Positions 28,450 through 37,781 of a stretch of DNA of 64,000 nucleotides are shown here, one piece after another. Location: assembly GCF_022414595.1 (NCBI RefSeq), contig NZ_JADWYO010000005.1, forward strand, positions 123,177-187,176, written 5' to 3'. Below the pieces are notes generated by a model, which made no database searches, was not told the origin of the DNA, and was given only the letters and a program-made list of their open reading frames with translations. A program made the translations under genes and the position numbers. Origin of the DNA: Streptomyces sp. MUM 203J (GTDB lineage Bacteria > Actinomycetota > Actinomycetes > Streptomycetales > Streptomycetaceae). Within the stretch, counting starts at the first letter, position 1, and every line of letters starts with the position of its first letter.

Positions 28450-29529
28450 GTGAGTGCCAACACCCGCCCCTCGGGCCACCAGACGCAGCAGAGCCAGCCG
28501 CAGACGTACGACTCCGCCTTCCTCAAGGCGTGCCGACGCGAACCGGTGCCGCACACGCCGGTCTGGTTCATGCGCCAGGCGGGGCGCTCACTCCCCGAAT
28601 ACCTGAAGGTCCGCGAGGGCATCCCCATGCTGGAGTCCTGCATGCGGCCCGATCTGGTCACCGAGATCACGCTGCAGCCGGTCCGCCGTCACAAGGTGGA
28701 CGCCGCGATCTACTTCAGCGACATCGTGGTCCCGCTCAAGGCCATCGGCATCGACCTGGACATCAAGCCCGGGGTCGGCCCTGTCGTCGCGGAGCCGGTC
28801 CGCCGCCGCGAGGACCTGGCCCGGCTGCGTGACCTGACGCCGGACGACGTCGCGTACGTCACCGAGGCCATCGGCATGCTCACGGGTGAGCTCGGCGGCA
28901 CCCCCCTCATCGGTTTCGCGGGCGCGCCCTTCACCCTCGCGAGCTACCTCGTGGAGGGCGGCCCGTCGCGCAACCACGAGAACACCAAGGCACTCATGTA
29001 CGGCGACCCCGGGCTGTGGGCCGACCTCCTCGACCGGCTCGCGGAGATCACGGCGGCGTTCCTGAAGGTCCAGATCGAAGCGGGCGCCTCCGCGGTCCAG
29101 CTCTTCGACTCCTGGGTCGGCGCCCTCGCCCCCGCCGACTACCGGCGCTCCGTCATGCCCGCGTCCGCCAAGGTCTTCGACGCGGTCGCCTCGTACGGCG
29201 TACCGCGCATCCACTTCGGCGTCGGAACGGGCGAGCTGCTCGGCCTCATGGGCGAGGCGGGCGCGGACGTGGTCGGCGTGGACTGGCGCGTCCCCCTCGA
29301 CGAGGCCGCGCGCCGGGTGGGTCCCGGCAAGGCCCTCCAGGGAAACCTGGACCCGGCCGTCCTGTTCGCCCCGCGCGAGGCGGTGGAGGCCCAGACCGAC
29401 GAGGTGCTGCGCGCGGCGTCCGGGCTGGAGGGCCACGTCTTCAACCTGGGCCACGGGGTGCTCCCGACGACGGACCCGGACGCCTTGACGCGGTTGGTGG
29501 AGCACGTCCACACGCGCACGGCCCGCTGA
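28450..29529 (+). CDS. hemE: Uroporphyrinogen decarboxylase
   Basis: Decarboxylates uroporphyrinogen III to coproporphyrinogen III in the cytoplasm. About 359 residues, full length. Family motifs are [15 protein letters not shown] (substrate-binding Arg and the N-terminal signature) and [17 protein letters not shown]; the C-terminus has [13 protein letters not shown]. The start is uncertain: GTG at 28450 (VSANTRPS) was chosen, but an ATG at 28441 is in frame three codons earlier. In this window the product would be oxidised by CgoX and, after iron insertion elsewhere, decarboxylated by ChdC, the route used by Actinobacteria. Confidence 0.94.
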   Translation: MSANTRPSGHQTQQSQPQTYDSAFLKACRREPVPHTPVWFMRQAGRSLPEYLKVREGIPMLESCMRPDLVTEITLQPVRRHKVDAAIYFSDIVVPLKAIGIDLDIKPGVGPVVAEPVRRREDLARLRDLTPDDVAYVTEAIGMLTGELGGTPLIGFAGAPFTLASYLVEGGPSRNHENTKALMYGDPGLWADLLDRLAEITAAFLKVQIEAGASAVQLFDSWVGALAPADYRRSVMPASAKVFDAVASYGVPRIHFGVGTGELLGLMGEAGADVVGVDWRVPLDEAARRVGPGKALQGNLDPAVLFAPREAVEAQTDEVLRAASGLEGHVFNLGHGVLPTTDPDALTRLVEHVHTRTAR

Positions 29530-29541
29530 CCTGAGGGGCCC

Positions 29542-30042
29542 GTGGGCGCCGTCGCGGGCAAGCTCCGCTGCCTCCCGGTGCTGCTCGGCCTGGTCGGCCT
29601 CGTCGTCGTCGGGACCGGTCTCTTCTCCGGCGCGCTGTCGGAGCGGGACCTGGGCTGCGGCGCTCCGTGCGCGGGCGCACCCACGGCTCCCGGCGCCGCC
29701 GCCCGCTACGACGACGGCCTGGAGGTGCGCGTCTCCGCGGCGCGCCGCACCGAGCGCGGCAGCACCGTGGAGATGACCGTGACCCTCCGCGGCACCGGCA
29801 GCGAACCCACTGCCCACGGCTCGCTCCGGATCTGGTCCTCCGATCCGGACAAGAGCATGAGCCTGCCCATGGACCGGCAGGACGACCGGGTCGCGCGGCC
29901 GCTCGCGCCGGGTGACACGGTCCGCGTCACGTACCGGGTCCGCGTCGAGAAGGTCGCCGACGGCGGGCGGATCAGAGTGTTCGTGAGGCCGGGAGACCGC
30001 TACGTCCAGGCGGAGTGGTACGTCCCCCTTCCCGTGTCCTAG
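29542..30042 (+). CDS. Membrane-anchored or secreted hypothetical protein
   Basis: 166 residues. A signal/anchor segment lies at residues 11-32 (LPVLLGLVGLVVVGTGLFSG), followed by CGAPC and a predicted beta-sandwich-like body (LEVRVSAARRTERGSTVEMT; GDTVRVTYRVRVEKVADGG), resembling the DUF4352-type or telokin-like domains of exported proteins. Start GTG at 29542 with GAGGGG upstream. It lies 12 bases after hemE, so it is likely cotranscribed, but no heme link is evident. Confidence 0.65.
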   Translation: MGAVAGKLRCLPVLLGLVGLVVVGTGLFSGALSERDLGCGAPCAGAPTAPGAAARYDDGLEVRVSAARRTERGSTVEMTVTLRGTGSEPTAHGSLRIWSSDPDKSMSLPMDRQDDRVARPLAPGDTVRVTYRVRVEKVADGGRIRVFVRPGDRYVQAEWYVPLPVS

Positions 30043-30076
30043 CGGCGTGGCGGCTGGGAACCGCCGGACACGCCGC
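30042..30076 (+). terminator. Imperfect hairpin after the hemE operon
   Basis: GCGGCGTG...GCGG pairs with CCGC...CACGCCGC, with bulges, beginning at the last base of the upstream stop codon. Weaker than the other terminators here. Confidence 0.4.
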
Positions 30077-30217
30077 ACCGACGCCCCGGTCCGGAGCGCT
30101 TCGCCGGGCCGGGTGGTCACCAGCCGGATGCCCTGCGGTCGCCGGGCCCGGCCCGTCGGCGTCGCCCGCAGCACGCCGGGCGGCTCGCGCGAACCGCCGA
30201 CGGCTCCCTGACGCTGG

Positions 30218-31624
30218 TCACCGGACCGCCCCCGCCCTCCCGGCCGCCGCCACCGCCTTGCGGGCGGCCACCTGGACCGGGTCCCACACCGGGGAGAACG
30301 GCGGTGCGTAGCCCAGGTCCAGGGCGGCGACCTGTTCCACCGTCATCCCGGCCGTCAGGGCGACCGCCGCGATGTCGACCCTCTTGCCCGCGCCCTCCCG
30401 GCCCACGATCTGGACGCCCAGCAGGCGGCCGGTGCGCCGCTCCGCCAGCATCTTCACCGTCATGGGCGCCGCGCCCGGGTAGTAGCCCGCGCGGCTCGTC
30501 GCCTCGACGGTCGCCGTGACGAACCGGAGGCCCACCGCCCGGGCGTCCCGCTCCCGCAGCCCCGTGCGGGCGATCTCCAGGTCGCACACCTTGCTCACCG
30601 CCGTACCGACCACACCCGGGAACGTCCCGTACCCGCCGCCCACGTTCGCACCGATGACCTGGCCCTGCTTGTTGGCGTGCGTGCCCAGCGGGATGTGCCG
30701 CTCCCGGCCGGACACCAGGTCCAGCACCTCGACGCAGTCGCCGCCCGCCCAGACGTCCTCCCGCCCCCGCACCCGCATCGACAGGTCGGTGAGCAACCCG
30801 CCGGACGCGCCCAGCGGCAGGCCCGCCGCCCGCGCCAGTGAGGTCTCCGGCTCCACGCCGATGCCCAGCACCACCACGTCCGCCGGGTACTCCACGCCCC
30901 CGGCCGCCACCGTCCGCACCCGGCCGTCCGGGCCCGTCCCGACGGCGGTGGCCGGTGCGCCGCCCACGACCGTGACGCCCATGCCCTCCATGGCCTTCCG
31001 GACGAGCCGGCCCATGTCGGGGTCCAGGGTCGACATGGGTTCCTCGGCCATGTCCAGCACGGTGACCTCGTACCCCCGCCTCAGCAGCGCCTCGGCCATC
31101 TCCACGCCGATGTACCCGGCACCGACGACGACCGCCCGCCGCCCGCGCGCGGCGGTCAGGGTGTCCAGCAGCGCCTGCCCGTCGTCCAGGGTCTGCACCC
31201 CGTGCACCCCCGGAGCGTCGATGCCGGGCAGCGGCGGCCGCACCGGACGGGCGCCGGTCGCCAGCACCAGCCGGTCGTACGGGGTCCACACCTCGCGCCC
31301 CGACTCCAGATCCCGGGCCCGCACCCGCCGCCGGTCCAGGTCCAGCTCGGTCACCTCGGTGCGGATCTGCACGTCGATGGCGCGTGCCCGGTGCTCCTCC
31401 GGCGACCGGGCGACCAGCCGGTCCCGGGCGGGCACGTCGCCACCGACCCAGTACGGGATCCCGCAGGCCGAGTACGAGGTGAAGTGGCCGCGCTCGTACG
31501 CGACGATCTCCAGTTCGTCCGGCCCCTTCAGCCGCCGGGCCTGCGACGCGGCGGACATGCCCGCCGCGTCGCCCCCGACGACGACCAGCCGCTGCCGCCC
31601 CGCGTGTCCTGTCGGTGTCGCCAT
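30218..31624 (-). CDS. FAD-dependent pyridine nucleotide-disulfide oxidoreductase, CoA-disulfide reductase-like
   Basis: 468-residue flavoprotein of the NADH oxidase / CoA-disulfide reductase group. The FAD loop is VVVGGDAAGMSAA (residues 14-26). C54 in SYSACGIPYWVGG is the single redox cysteine of this group. The NAD loop is VVVGAGYIGVEMAEALLRRG, and the C-terminal dimer domain includes HANKQGQVIGANVGGG. It may reduce CoA disulfide or a related thiol, or polysulfide. Start ATG at 31622-31624 with AAGGTGG upstream. It sits on the opposite strand inside the heme-gene region; a shared role in redox balance is inference. Confidence 0.85.
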   Translation of the reverse strand: MATPTGHAGRQRLVVVGGDAAGMSAASQARRLKGPDELEIVAYERGHFTSYSACGIPYWVGGDVPARDRLVARSPEEHRARAIDVQIRTEVTELDLDRRRVRARDLESGREVWTPYDRLVLATGARPVRPPLPGIDAPGVHGVQTLDDGQALLDTLTAARGRRAVVVGAGYIGVEMAEALLRRGYEVTVLDMAEEPMSTLDPDMGRLVRKAMEGMGVTVVGGAPATAVGTGPDGRVRTVAAGGVEYPADVVVLGIGVEPETSLARAAGLPLGASGGLLTDLSMRVRGREDVWAGGDCVEVLDLVSGRERHIPLGTHANKQGQVIGANVGGGYGTFPGVVGTAVSKVCDLEIARTGLRERDARAVGLRFVTATVEATSRAGYYPGAAPMTVKMLAERRTGRLLGVQIVGREGAGKRVDIAAVALTAGMTVEQVAALDLGYAPPFSPVWDPVQVAARKAVAAAGRAGAVR

Positions 31625-31704
31625 GGGGCCACCTTGCCCCACGGATCCCGGCCCGTCCGGCGGAACACGGCTCCGCCCGGAGGAGCCGGGCCGGGGAGAG
31701 GGCC

Positions 31705-32736
31705 TCAGCCCCGGTCCGCCTCCGAGGCACCCGGCTCGGCCGCCGCCGGGCCCGGGAACGGCGGAAGCGCCGCCTCCGCAGCCGGAGACCCGGGCTGTTC
31801 CGTGCGCGCCGCCACGCGCCCGCGCCGCCGCAGCGGGCGCACCACCAGGCGCCACACCGCGTACCCCGCCGCCAGCACCGCCAGCCACGGGGCCAGCGCC
31901 GCCAGGACGATCACGAGCCAGGTGCCCGCCGCCACGAGCGCGCCCCAGCCGCCGCGCAGTGCGTCCAGCACGCCCGGCGCGCCGTCCTCGTCCGTGTCCT
32001 TCTCCGCGGGGTCCGGTTCGGTCAGCTCCAGGGTGACCGTCGCCATGGACGTGCGGTCCTTCAGCGACGCCTGCTGGGCCAGCAGCGCCTCCAGGTCGGA
32101 CTGACGGCGGCTCAGCTCCCCCTCCAGGGTCACCACGTCGCTCAGCCGCTCCGCCTTGTCCATCAGCTCACGGACCCGCGCCACGCTGGCCCGCTGGGTC
32201 GCGATCCGGCTCTGGACGTCCACCACCTGGTCGGTGACGTCCTTGGCGTCCGCCTTCCGGGAGCGCAGCTTCCCCGCGCCCGACAACTCCTCCAGCACCG
32301 CCTCGTACTCCTGCTGCGGCACCCGCAGGACGATCCGGGAGCTGAGCCCCCTCTCGCCGCGCCGCGTGGTGGACTCGTTGGCCACGTGTCCGCCCGCGTT
32401 CTCGGTGACCGTACGGGCCCTGGCCAGTGCCCTGTCGGCGTCCTTCACCTCCACGTGCAGTTCGGCGGTGCGGATGACGTGCTGCTGCGGCACGGCGGGC
32501 TTCCCCTTGGCGTCCCGGGCCGCGCTCTCCTCCTTCTGCTCGCCGGCGGACGACGCGCCTGAACCGTCGTACCCGGGCGCTGCCCCCGGGTTGCCCTCGG
32601 CGGGACGCGCCGCGGCGCGGTCGGCGGTCGACTCGGTGCCCCCGCCCTCGCCGCTGCACCCGGCCAGCGCCAGGGAGGAGCCCAGCAGGACGGCGGCGAG
32701 AACATGCAGCGAACGGGGTCGCGAACTGGATGGCAT
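31705..32736 (-). CDS. DUF4349 lipoprotein
   Basis: 343-residue lipoprotein. The signal peptide ends in LAGC (C27). The DUF4349 body (about residues 85-270) has the typical start VIRTAELHVEVKDADRALAR, then a coiled-coil region (VTDQVVDVQSRIATQRASVA; DKAERLSDVVTLEGELSRRQ). A membrane segment near residues 279-307 (LVIVLAALAPWLAVLAAGYA) is followed by a basic cytosolic tail. It may anchor in the membrane at both ends. Start ATG at 32734-32736 with GGGGGA before it; an ATG 24 bases upstream is in frame. Function is unknown. Confidence 0.85.
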   Translation of the reverse strand: MPSSSRPRSLHVLAAVLLGSSLALAGCSGEGGGTESTADRAAARPAEGNPGAAPGYDGSGASSAGEQKEESAARDAKGKPAVPQQHVIRTAELHVEVKDADRALARARTVTENAGGHVANESTTRRGERGLSSRIVLRVPQQEYEAVLEELSGAGKLRSRKADAKDVTDQVVDVQSRIATQRASVARVRELMDKAERLSDVVTLEGELSRRQSDLEALLAQQASLKDRTSMATVTLELTEPDPAEKDTDEDGAPGVLDALRGGWGALVAAGTWLVIVLAALAPWLAVLAAGYAVWRLVVRPLRRRGRVAARTEQPGSPAAEAALPPFPGPAAAEPGASEADRG

Positions 32737-32886
32737 GGGTGTGTGTCCCCCCAGAGACATGCGTGGCACGAGACCGGCGGGATCGCCGGTGACCGTTCGA
32801 CGTGCGGGGCAAGGGGCCCGGTTTCCCTTTCCCGGTACCGAAAGGGTCACGGTCGGGACCCGGAGGGCGTTTGAGACAGTGGTCCC

Positions 32887-34320
32887 ATGAACGTGGACAA
32901 CGTGGACACACCCCCCGGCCGGGTAGTCGTCGTCGGCGGCGGCATCGCCGGACTCGCGGCAGCCCACCGCGTGCTCCTGGCCGGGCGGAGGGTGACCCTC
33001 CTGGAGGCCACCGGCCGGCTCGGCGGCAAGCTCCACGCCGGGGACATCGCGGGCGCCCCCGTCGACCTCGGCGCCGAGTCGATGCTCGCCCGCCGCCCCG
33101 AGGGCATCGAGCTGGCCACCGCGGTCGGCCTGGGCGGCGACCTCCAGCCCCCGGCCACGGCCGCCGCATCCGTGTGGACGCGCGGCGTGCTGCGCCCGAT
33201 GCCCAAGGGGCATGTCATGGGCGTCCCGGGCGGTGCCGGGGGACTGGGCGGGCTGCTGTCCGACGAGGGGCTGCGCGCGGTCGCCCGGGACCGCGCGCTC
33301 CCGCCCGCCGACCCGGGCGAGGACGTCGCCATCGGCGCGTACGTCGCGCAGCGCATGGGCCACGAGATCGTCGACCGGCTCGTCGAACCGCTGCTCGGCG
33401 GGGTCTACGCGGGCGACGCCTACCGCATCTCCATGAAGGCCGCCGTGCCGAGGCTGCTGGACGCCGTCCGCGCCCACGGCACGCTGACCGAGGCGGTCGG
33501 CTCCCTCCTGCCCGCACCTCAGGCCGTTCCCCGGCAGACCCCCGCCCCCGTGTTCACCGGACTGCGGGGCGGCATCGGCCGCCTCCCGCTCGCGGTGGCC
33601 GAGGCGATCCGGGAACGGGGCGGGGAGATCCGTACCGAGACCCCCGTCCACGCGCTGACCCGCCGCGCCGACGGCTGGGAGGTCCGCACCGACACCGAGG
33701 TCCTGCACGCCGACGCGGTGATCCTCGCCGCACCCGCCTGGTCCGCGTCCGCGCTGCTCGCCGCCGAGTCCCCGGCCGCCTCCGCCGAACTCGCCGCCGT
33801 CGAATACGCCTCCATGTCCCTGGTCACCCTCGCGTTCCGGCGCGCCGACCTCGCAGGGACGTTCCCGGCGGGCTCCGGCTTCCTGGTGCCGCCGGTCGAC
33901 GGCCGCACCATCAAGGCGTCCACCTTCGCCAGCCAGAAGTGGCAGTGGATCGCGGACGGTGCCCCCGACCTGCTGGTCCTGCGCACGTCCCTGGGCCGGT
34001 ACGGCGAGGAGAGCCACCTGGCATGGGACGACGCCGAACTGGTGGCGGCCTCCCTCAAGGACCTCGGGGACGCCGTCGGGCTCACCGCACGGCCCGTCGC
34101 CACCCGGGTCGTCCGCTGGATCGACGGCCTGCCGCAGTACCCCGTCGGCCACCACGCCCGCGTCGCCCGCATCCGTGACGCCGTCGCCGAACTGCCCGGC
34201 CTGCGGGTGTGCGGAGCCGCGTACGACGGTGTGGGCATCCCGGCCGTCGTCGCGGACGCGCGGCGCGCGGCCGAGGAGATCGACGCGATCCTCCCGAACC
34301 CCGCAGGCCCCGTCCGCTAA
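32887..34320 (+). CDS. cgoX: Coproporphyrinogen III oxidase (protoporphyrinogen oxidase family, HemY/CgoX)
   Basis: FAD enzyme of the HemY/HemG family, 477 residues. The Rossmann loop is VVVVGGGIAGLAAAHRVLLA (residues 13-32), then LEATGRLGGKL; the C-terminal FAD site reads RVCGAAYDGVGIPAVVADA. In Actinobacteria this family oxidises coproporphyrinogen III to coproporphyrin III. The family is commonly annotated as protoporphyrinogen oxidase. Start ATG at 32887. It is followed after 63 bases by chdC in the same direction, so the two likely form an operon. Confidence 0.93.
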   Translation: MNVDNVDTPPGRVVVVGGGIAGLAAAHRVLLAGRRVTLLEATGRLGGKLHAGDIAGAPVDLGAESMLARRPEGIELATAVGLGGDLQPPATAAASVWTRGVLRPMPKGHVMGVPGGAGGLGGLLSDEGLRAVARDRALPPADPGEDVAIGAYVAQRMGHEIVDRLVEPLLGGVYAGDAYRISMKAAVPRLLDAVRAHGTLTEAVGSLLPAPQAVPRQTPAPVFTGLRGGIGRLPLAVAEAIRERGGEIRTETPVHALTRRADGWEVRTDTEVLHADAVILAAPAWSASALLAAESPAASAELAAVEYASMSLVTLAFRRADLAGTFPAGSGFLVPPVDGRTIKASTFASQKWQWIADGAPDLLVLRTSLGRYGEESHLAWDDAELVAASLKDLGDAVGLTARPVATRVVRWIDGLPQYPVGHHARVARIRDAVAELPGLRVCGAAYDGVGIPAVVADARRAAEEIDAILPNPAGPVR

Positions 34321-34383
34321 AGACCCCGCCCCGCAGACCGACCCTGGCGCGGAGCACTGAGAGTGACAAGCGAGAATAGCCCC

Positions 34384-35097
34384 ATGAGTGCGCCCGAAAA
34401 GATCCCGAACGCCGGTAAGAAGGCGAAGGACCTCAACGAGGTCGTTCGCTACACCCTCTGGTCCGTGTTCAAGCTGCGCGACGTCCTGCCCGAGGACCGC
34501 GGCGGCTACGCGGACGAGGTTCAGGAGCTGTTCGACCAGCTCGCCGCGAAGGACGTCACCGTGCGCGGCACGTACGACCTGTCGGGGCTGCGGGCCGACG
34601 CGGACGTGATGATCTGGTGGCACGCCGAGTCCTCGGACCAGCTCCAGGAGGCGTACAACCTGTTCCGCCGCACCCGGCTCGGCCGCGCGCTGGAGCCGGT
34701 GTGGTCCAACATGGCGCTGCACCGCCCCGCCGAGTTCAACAAGTCGCACATCCCGGCCTTCCTGGCGGACGAGGAGCCGCGCGACTATGTGAGCGTCTAC
34801 CCGTTCGTGCGCTCGTACGACTGGTACCTGCTGCCCGACGAGGACCGGCGGCGGATGCTGGCCGACCACGGCAAGATGGCCCGGGGCTTCCCGGACGTCC
34901 GCGCCAACACGGTCGCGTCCTTCTCGCTCGGTGACTACGAGTGGCTGCTCGCGTTCGAGGCGAACGACCTGCACCGGATCGTGGACCTGATGCGCCATCT
35001 GCGGGGCAGCGAGGCGCGGATGCACGTCCGCGAGGAGGTGCCGTTCTTCACGGGGCGCCGCAAGAGCGTGGCCGATCTGGTGGCCGGCCTGGCGTGA
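34384..35097 (+). CDS. chdC: Coproheme decarboxylase (chlorite dismutase family, HemQ)
   Basis: 237-residue member of the chlorite dismutase family, acting as the last enzyme of the coproporphyrin-dependent heme route: it decarboxylates Fe-coproporphyrin III to heme b. Family blocks are [36 protein letters not shown] (with the Tyr of the active site region) and [19 protein letters not shown] with the likely heme-ligand His. The Arg that defines true chlorite dismutases cannot be judged here, but genomic context with cgoX decides. I chose the ATG at 34384; a GTG-started extension from 34363 is possible. Confidence 0.93.
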   Translation: MSAPEKIPNAGKKAKDLNEVVRYTLWSVFKLRDVLPEDRGGYADEVQELFDQLAAKDVTVRGTYDLSGLRADADVMIWWHAESSDQLQEAYNLFRRTRLGRALEPVWSNMALHRPAEFNKSHIPAFLADEEPRDYVSVYPFVRSYDWYLLPDEDRRRMLADHGKMARGFPDVRANTVASFSLGDYEWLLAFEANDLHRIVDLMRHLRGSEARMHVREEVPFFTGRRKSVADLVAGLA

Positions 35098-35310
35098 GGC
35101 CCGTACCGGCCGGGGGCCGACGGCCCGCAGCCGGACACGGACCCCGGAAAGCGCACCACGGGGCTCCGCGAGCGCGTCACGGATGTGGCGGCGGGCGCGG
35201 CCCCATGTGACCTGGTGGCGGACGGCACGACCGGCCGCCACCTCTGACCCGGAAGATCAGACGGCGGGGATGAACCCTCCGCCGGTCCAGCGACACCGGG
35301 TCCGGCTCCG

Positions 35311-35343
35311 GGTGCGGCGCGCGGATTCTCCGCGCGCCGCACC
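35311..35343. terminator. Bidirectional hairpin between chdC and the MNIO gene
   Basis: GGTGCGGCGCGCGGA and TCCGCGCGCCGCACC pair perfectly (15 bases) around TTC, between convergent genes. Confidence 0.8.
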
Positions 35344-35389
35344 GGCGCCCCTTCTACGCGCGTCGCCCGCGGGCCCCGGGGCACCGCCC

Positions 35390-36745
35390 TCATCGCATCA
35401 GGGCCGCGCGGGCCGCGTGCACCAGGCGGGTCACCCGGCCCGGCGGGCGCGGCCCTGACCGCTCCGCGCACCACAGCCACAGCCTCCGCCGGGCCCCGGA
35501 GTCCCCCGGCAGTCCCTTCTCCAGCAGCTCCCGCGCGAACTCCAGCGCGTCCTGCCGGTACCCGCCCGGCATCGGCCGCCGCCCCGCGTACGCCACGAAT
35601 GCCTCCCGGTACGCCCGCTCACCCAGGATCACCGGCAGTTCGGGCGCCGTCTTCGCCACGACCCCCGCCCGCTTGCGCGCCAGCGCCAGGCTCTGCGTCC
35701 GCAGCCGTGCCCGGTCGAACCCCTCGGGCGCGGGGGTGCCCGCCACCAGCGCCGACAGCAGCGCGACCTGTGTCAGCCCCAGCCGCTCCCGCGCCGCCTC
35801 GGAGACCGGCTCCGCCTCCGGTACGGGTTGTGCCTCCGGTGCGTGCTCCGCCTGCGACGGCTGCGCGTCCCGCGCGGCGGGCGGGGGCGTCCCCGCCTTC
35901 TCCACCGTCGTACGGATCGCCGTCAGTTCCGCCCCCAGCTCGGCCTCCGCCGGAAAGTCGTCGTCCCGCTCCAGCAGCACTCCCGGCGGCGTCCCCCGCG
36001 CCGCCAGCTCGGCCAGCAGCTCCAGCACCGGTTCCGGCACCGGGTGCGCGTGGGTGTCGTGCCACACACCGTCCCGCTCCACACCGCCCGCCACATGGAC
36101 GTACGCGACGGCCTCCAGCGGCAGTTCGGCCAGTGCCTTCAGCGGGTCGTCGCCCCGGTTCACCCGGTTCGTGTGCAGGTTCGCCACGTCGATCAGCAGC
36201 CGCACCCCGGTCCGCTCCACCAGCTCCGCCAGGAACCGGCCCTCCGTCAGCTCCTCGTCCGGCCAGGAGAACAGCGCCGCGATGTTCTCCAGCGCCAGCG
36301 GCACCGGCAGGGCGTCCTGCGCGATCCGCACGTTCTCGCACAGCACGTCCAGCGCCTCGCGGGTACGCGGCGGCGGCAGCAGATGCCCGGCCTCCAGAGC
36401 GGGCGACGCGGTGCGTTCACCCCCGGCCCGTACGAACGCGATGTGCTCGGTCACCAGCGGCGCGCCCAGCGCGGTCGCGGCGTCCGCCAGCCGGGCCAGC
36501 CGGGCCTCGTCCGGCCGGTCGGAGCCGCCCAGGCCCAGCGCCACGCCGTGCGGCACGACGGTCACGCCGCGCTCGCGGAGCCGTACGAGCGCGTCGGGCA
36601 GGTGATCCGGGCAGACGTTCTCGGCGACGACCTCCACCCAGTCGACCCCGGGCAGCCGTTCCACCGCGTCCGCGATCTCCGGACGCCACCCGATGCCGAC
36701 GCCCAGACCTTTCGGACGCGGGCCACTCAGCTGTGACGGGACCAT
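35390..36745 (-). CDS. MNIO (DUF692) family enzyme fused to a BufC/DUF2063-like partner domain
   Basis: 451 residues. Residues 1-285 form a DUF692 TIM barrel, the multinuclear non-heme iron oxidative enzymes (MNIO) that modify Cys or Asp residues of peptides. The metal ligands appear intact: H66, H101, E153, D186, H191, H217, D230, H232 and E259. After a Pro/Glu-rich linker (about 286-325), residues 326-420 resemble the N-terminal part of DUF2063/BufC partner proteins ([40 protein letters not shown]). MNIOs normally need a separate partner for substrate recognition. No Cys-rich precursor peptide was found next door. Start ATG at 36743-36745 with GGAGGGG upstream. Confidence 0.82.
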   Translation of the reverse strand: MVPSQLSGPRPKGLGVGIGWRPEIADAVERLPGVDWVEVVAENVCPDHLPDALVRLRERGVTVVPHGVALGLGGSDRPDEARLARLADAATALGAPLVTEHIAFVRAGGERTASPALEAGHLLPPPRTREALDVLCENVRIAQDALPVPLALENIAALFSWPDEELTEGRFLAELVERTGVRLLIDVANLHTNRVNRGDDPLKALAELPLEAVAYVHVAGGVERDGVWHDTHAHPVPEPVLELLAELAARGTPPGVLLERDDDFPAEAELGAELTAIRTTVEKAGTPPPAARDAQPSQAEHAPEAQPVPEAEPVSEAARERLGLTQVALLSALVAGTPAPEGFDRARLRTQSLALARKRAGVVAKTAPELPVILGERAYREAFVAYAGRRPMPGGYRQDALEFARELLEKGLPGDSGARRRLWLWCAERSGPRPPGRVTRLVHAARAALMR

Positions 36746-36832
36746 GCCCCCTCCCCTCCTCTTAGAGGGGTCATGGCCCCGTCAGCTACCTGTGAACCGG
36801 CGGACGCCGCTTTCAGAGCTTCATTTGAGGTT

Positions 36833-37747
36833 TCACGGGCGGCTCGTGTTGATCGCTGTCGGCGGGCCAGGCCGGGTCGAGGGCTCCGAGGTGACCTGGC
36901 CCTGGGGCACCACCGGGGTGGGTGCGGGCGGCAGGTTGCCGTTCGGGGCGGGCGGCCCGGAGGGACTGGCCGTGGACCGGCCGGCGGCGTCGTTGGCGAT
37001 CGTGTCGAAGTCCACCATGCCGGTGGCCTCCAGCATGGTGATGTGGTCCAGCACCGTCTGGTTGGCGTCGCTGGCCAGTTGCCGGATGAGCGTGTTGCGG
37101 GTGGTGTGCCGGACCTTGGCGATCAGACCGAACACCTTGCCGTGCGAGTCACGCAGGATGTTCGCGAACTTCCTCTCGTACTCCTCGCCCTGCGCCGCTG
37201 ACAGCTCCCGCAGCCAGCCCTGCTGCTGTTCGGTCGGCTGGTTGGGCAGCTCCACGCCGAGCTTCGCGGCCACGTCCCTGGCCCGCTGGTCGAGGTCGGA
37301 GTGGCCCACCACGAGATGGTCTCCCGCGTCCTTGATGGCCTGGGTCGGCGCCCGCTCCATGGCCTGCTGGCCCGCGGGCAGCTCCCACAGGCCGGCCAGC
37401 CGCACCTTCACCAGGAAGTCCCGGTCGGTCGCGGAGAGCGGTCCCCACTGGGTGGACACGCTCGACGCGGCGAGATTGGCCTCGCCGGTGCCCGAGCGGT
37501 CGGCGTACTTCCACACCGGGAACGCGAGTGCCAGAACCGTGGCCACGAGCGCCGCGATGATGAGTGCCGTGCCGTTGATCCGCCGCAGCAGCAAGGTGCC
37601 TCCCGAACCTGTGACGTGCGTGTCGCTGGTGGGGGATACGGATGGGGGCGGGGAAGCGTTCAACGGGATTCCGGCTCGGGGCTCCGCTGCCCGGACAGCC
37701 TCCGTTCCCCCGGGCGCCGGAGGAGGCGGTACGGGGCGCCGGGGCAC
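36833..37747 (-). CDS. DUF4142 domain membrane protein
   Basis: 304 residues: a Pro-rich cytosolic N-terminus, one membrane segment at about residues 58-78 (NGTALIIAALVATVLALAFP), then an extracellular DUF4142 domain (about 95-245; LSATDRDFLVKVRLAGLWEL, ERKFANILRDSHGKVFGLIA) and a Pro-rich tail. DUF4142 proteins are exported four-helix bundles of unknown role, related to ferritin-like folds. Start GTG at 37745-37747, the only in-frame start before the membrane segment; its ribosome site is weak. It ends 87 bases before the MNIO gene on the same strand, so cotranscription is possible. Confidence 0.8.
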   Translation of the reverse strand: MPRRPVPPPPAPGGTEAVRAAEPRAGIPLNASPPPSVSPTSDTHVTGSGGTLLLRRINGTALIIAALVATVLALAFPVWKYADRSGTGEANLAASSVSTQWGPLSATDRDFLVKVRLAGLWELPAGQQAMERAPTQAIKDAGDHLVVGHSDLDQRARDVAAKLGVELPNQPTEQQQGWLRELSAAQGEEYERKFANILRDSHGKVFGLIAKVRHTTRNTLIRQLASDANQTVLDHITMLEATGMVDFDTIANDAAGRSTASPSGPPAPNGNLPPAPTPVVPQGQVTSEPSTRPGPPTAINTSRP

Positions 37748-37781
37748 CCCGGTTCCGTCCGGGAGCGGGGCGGGGAAGGGG

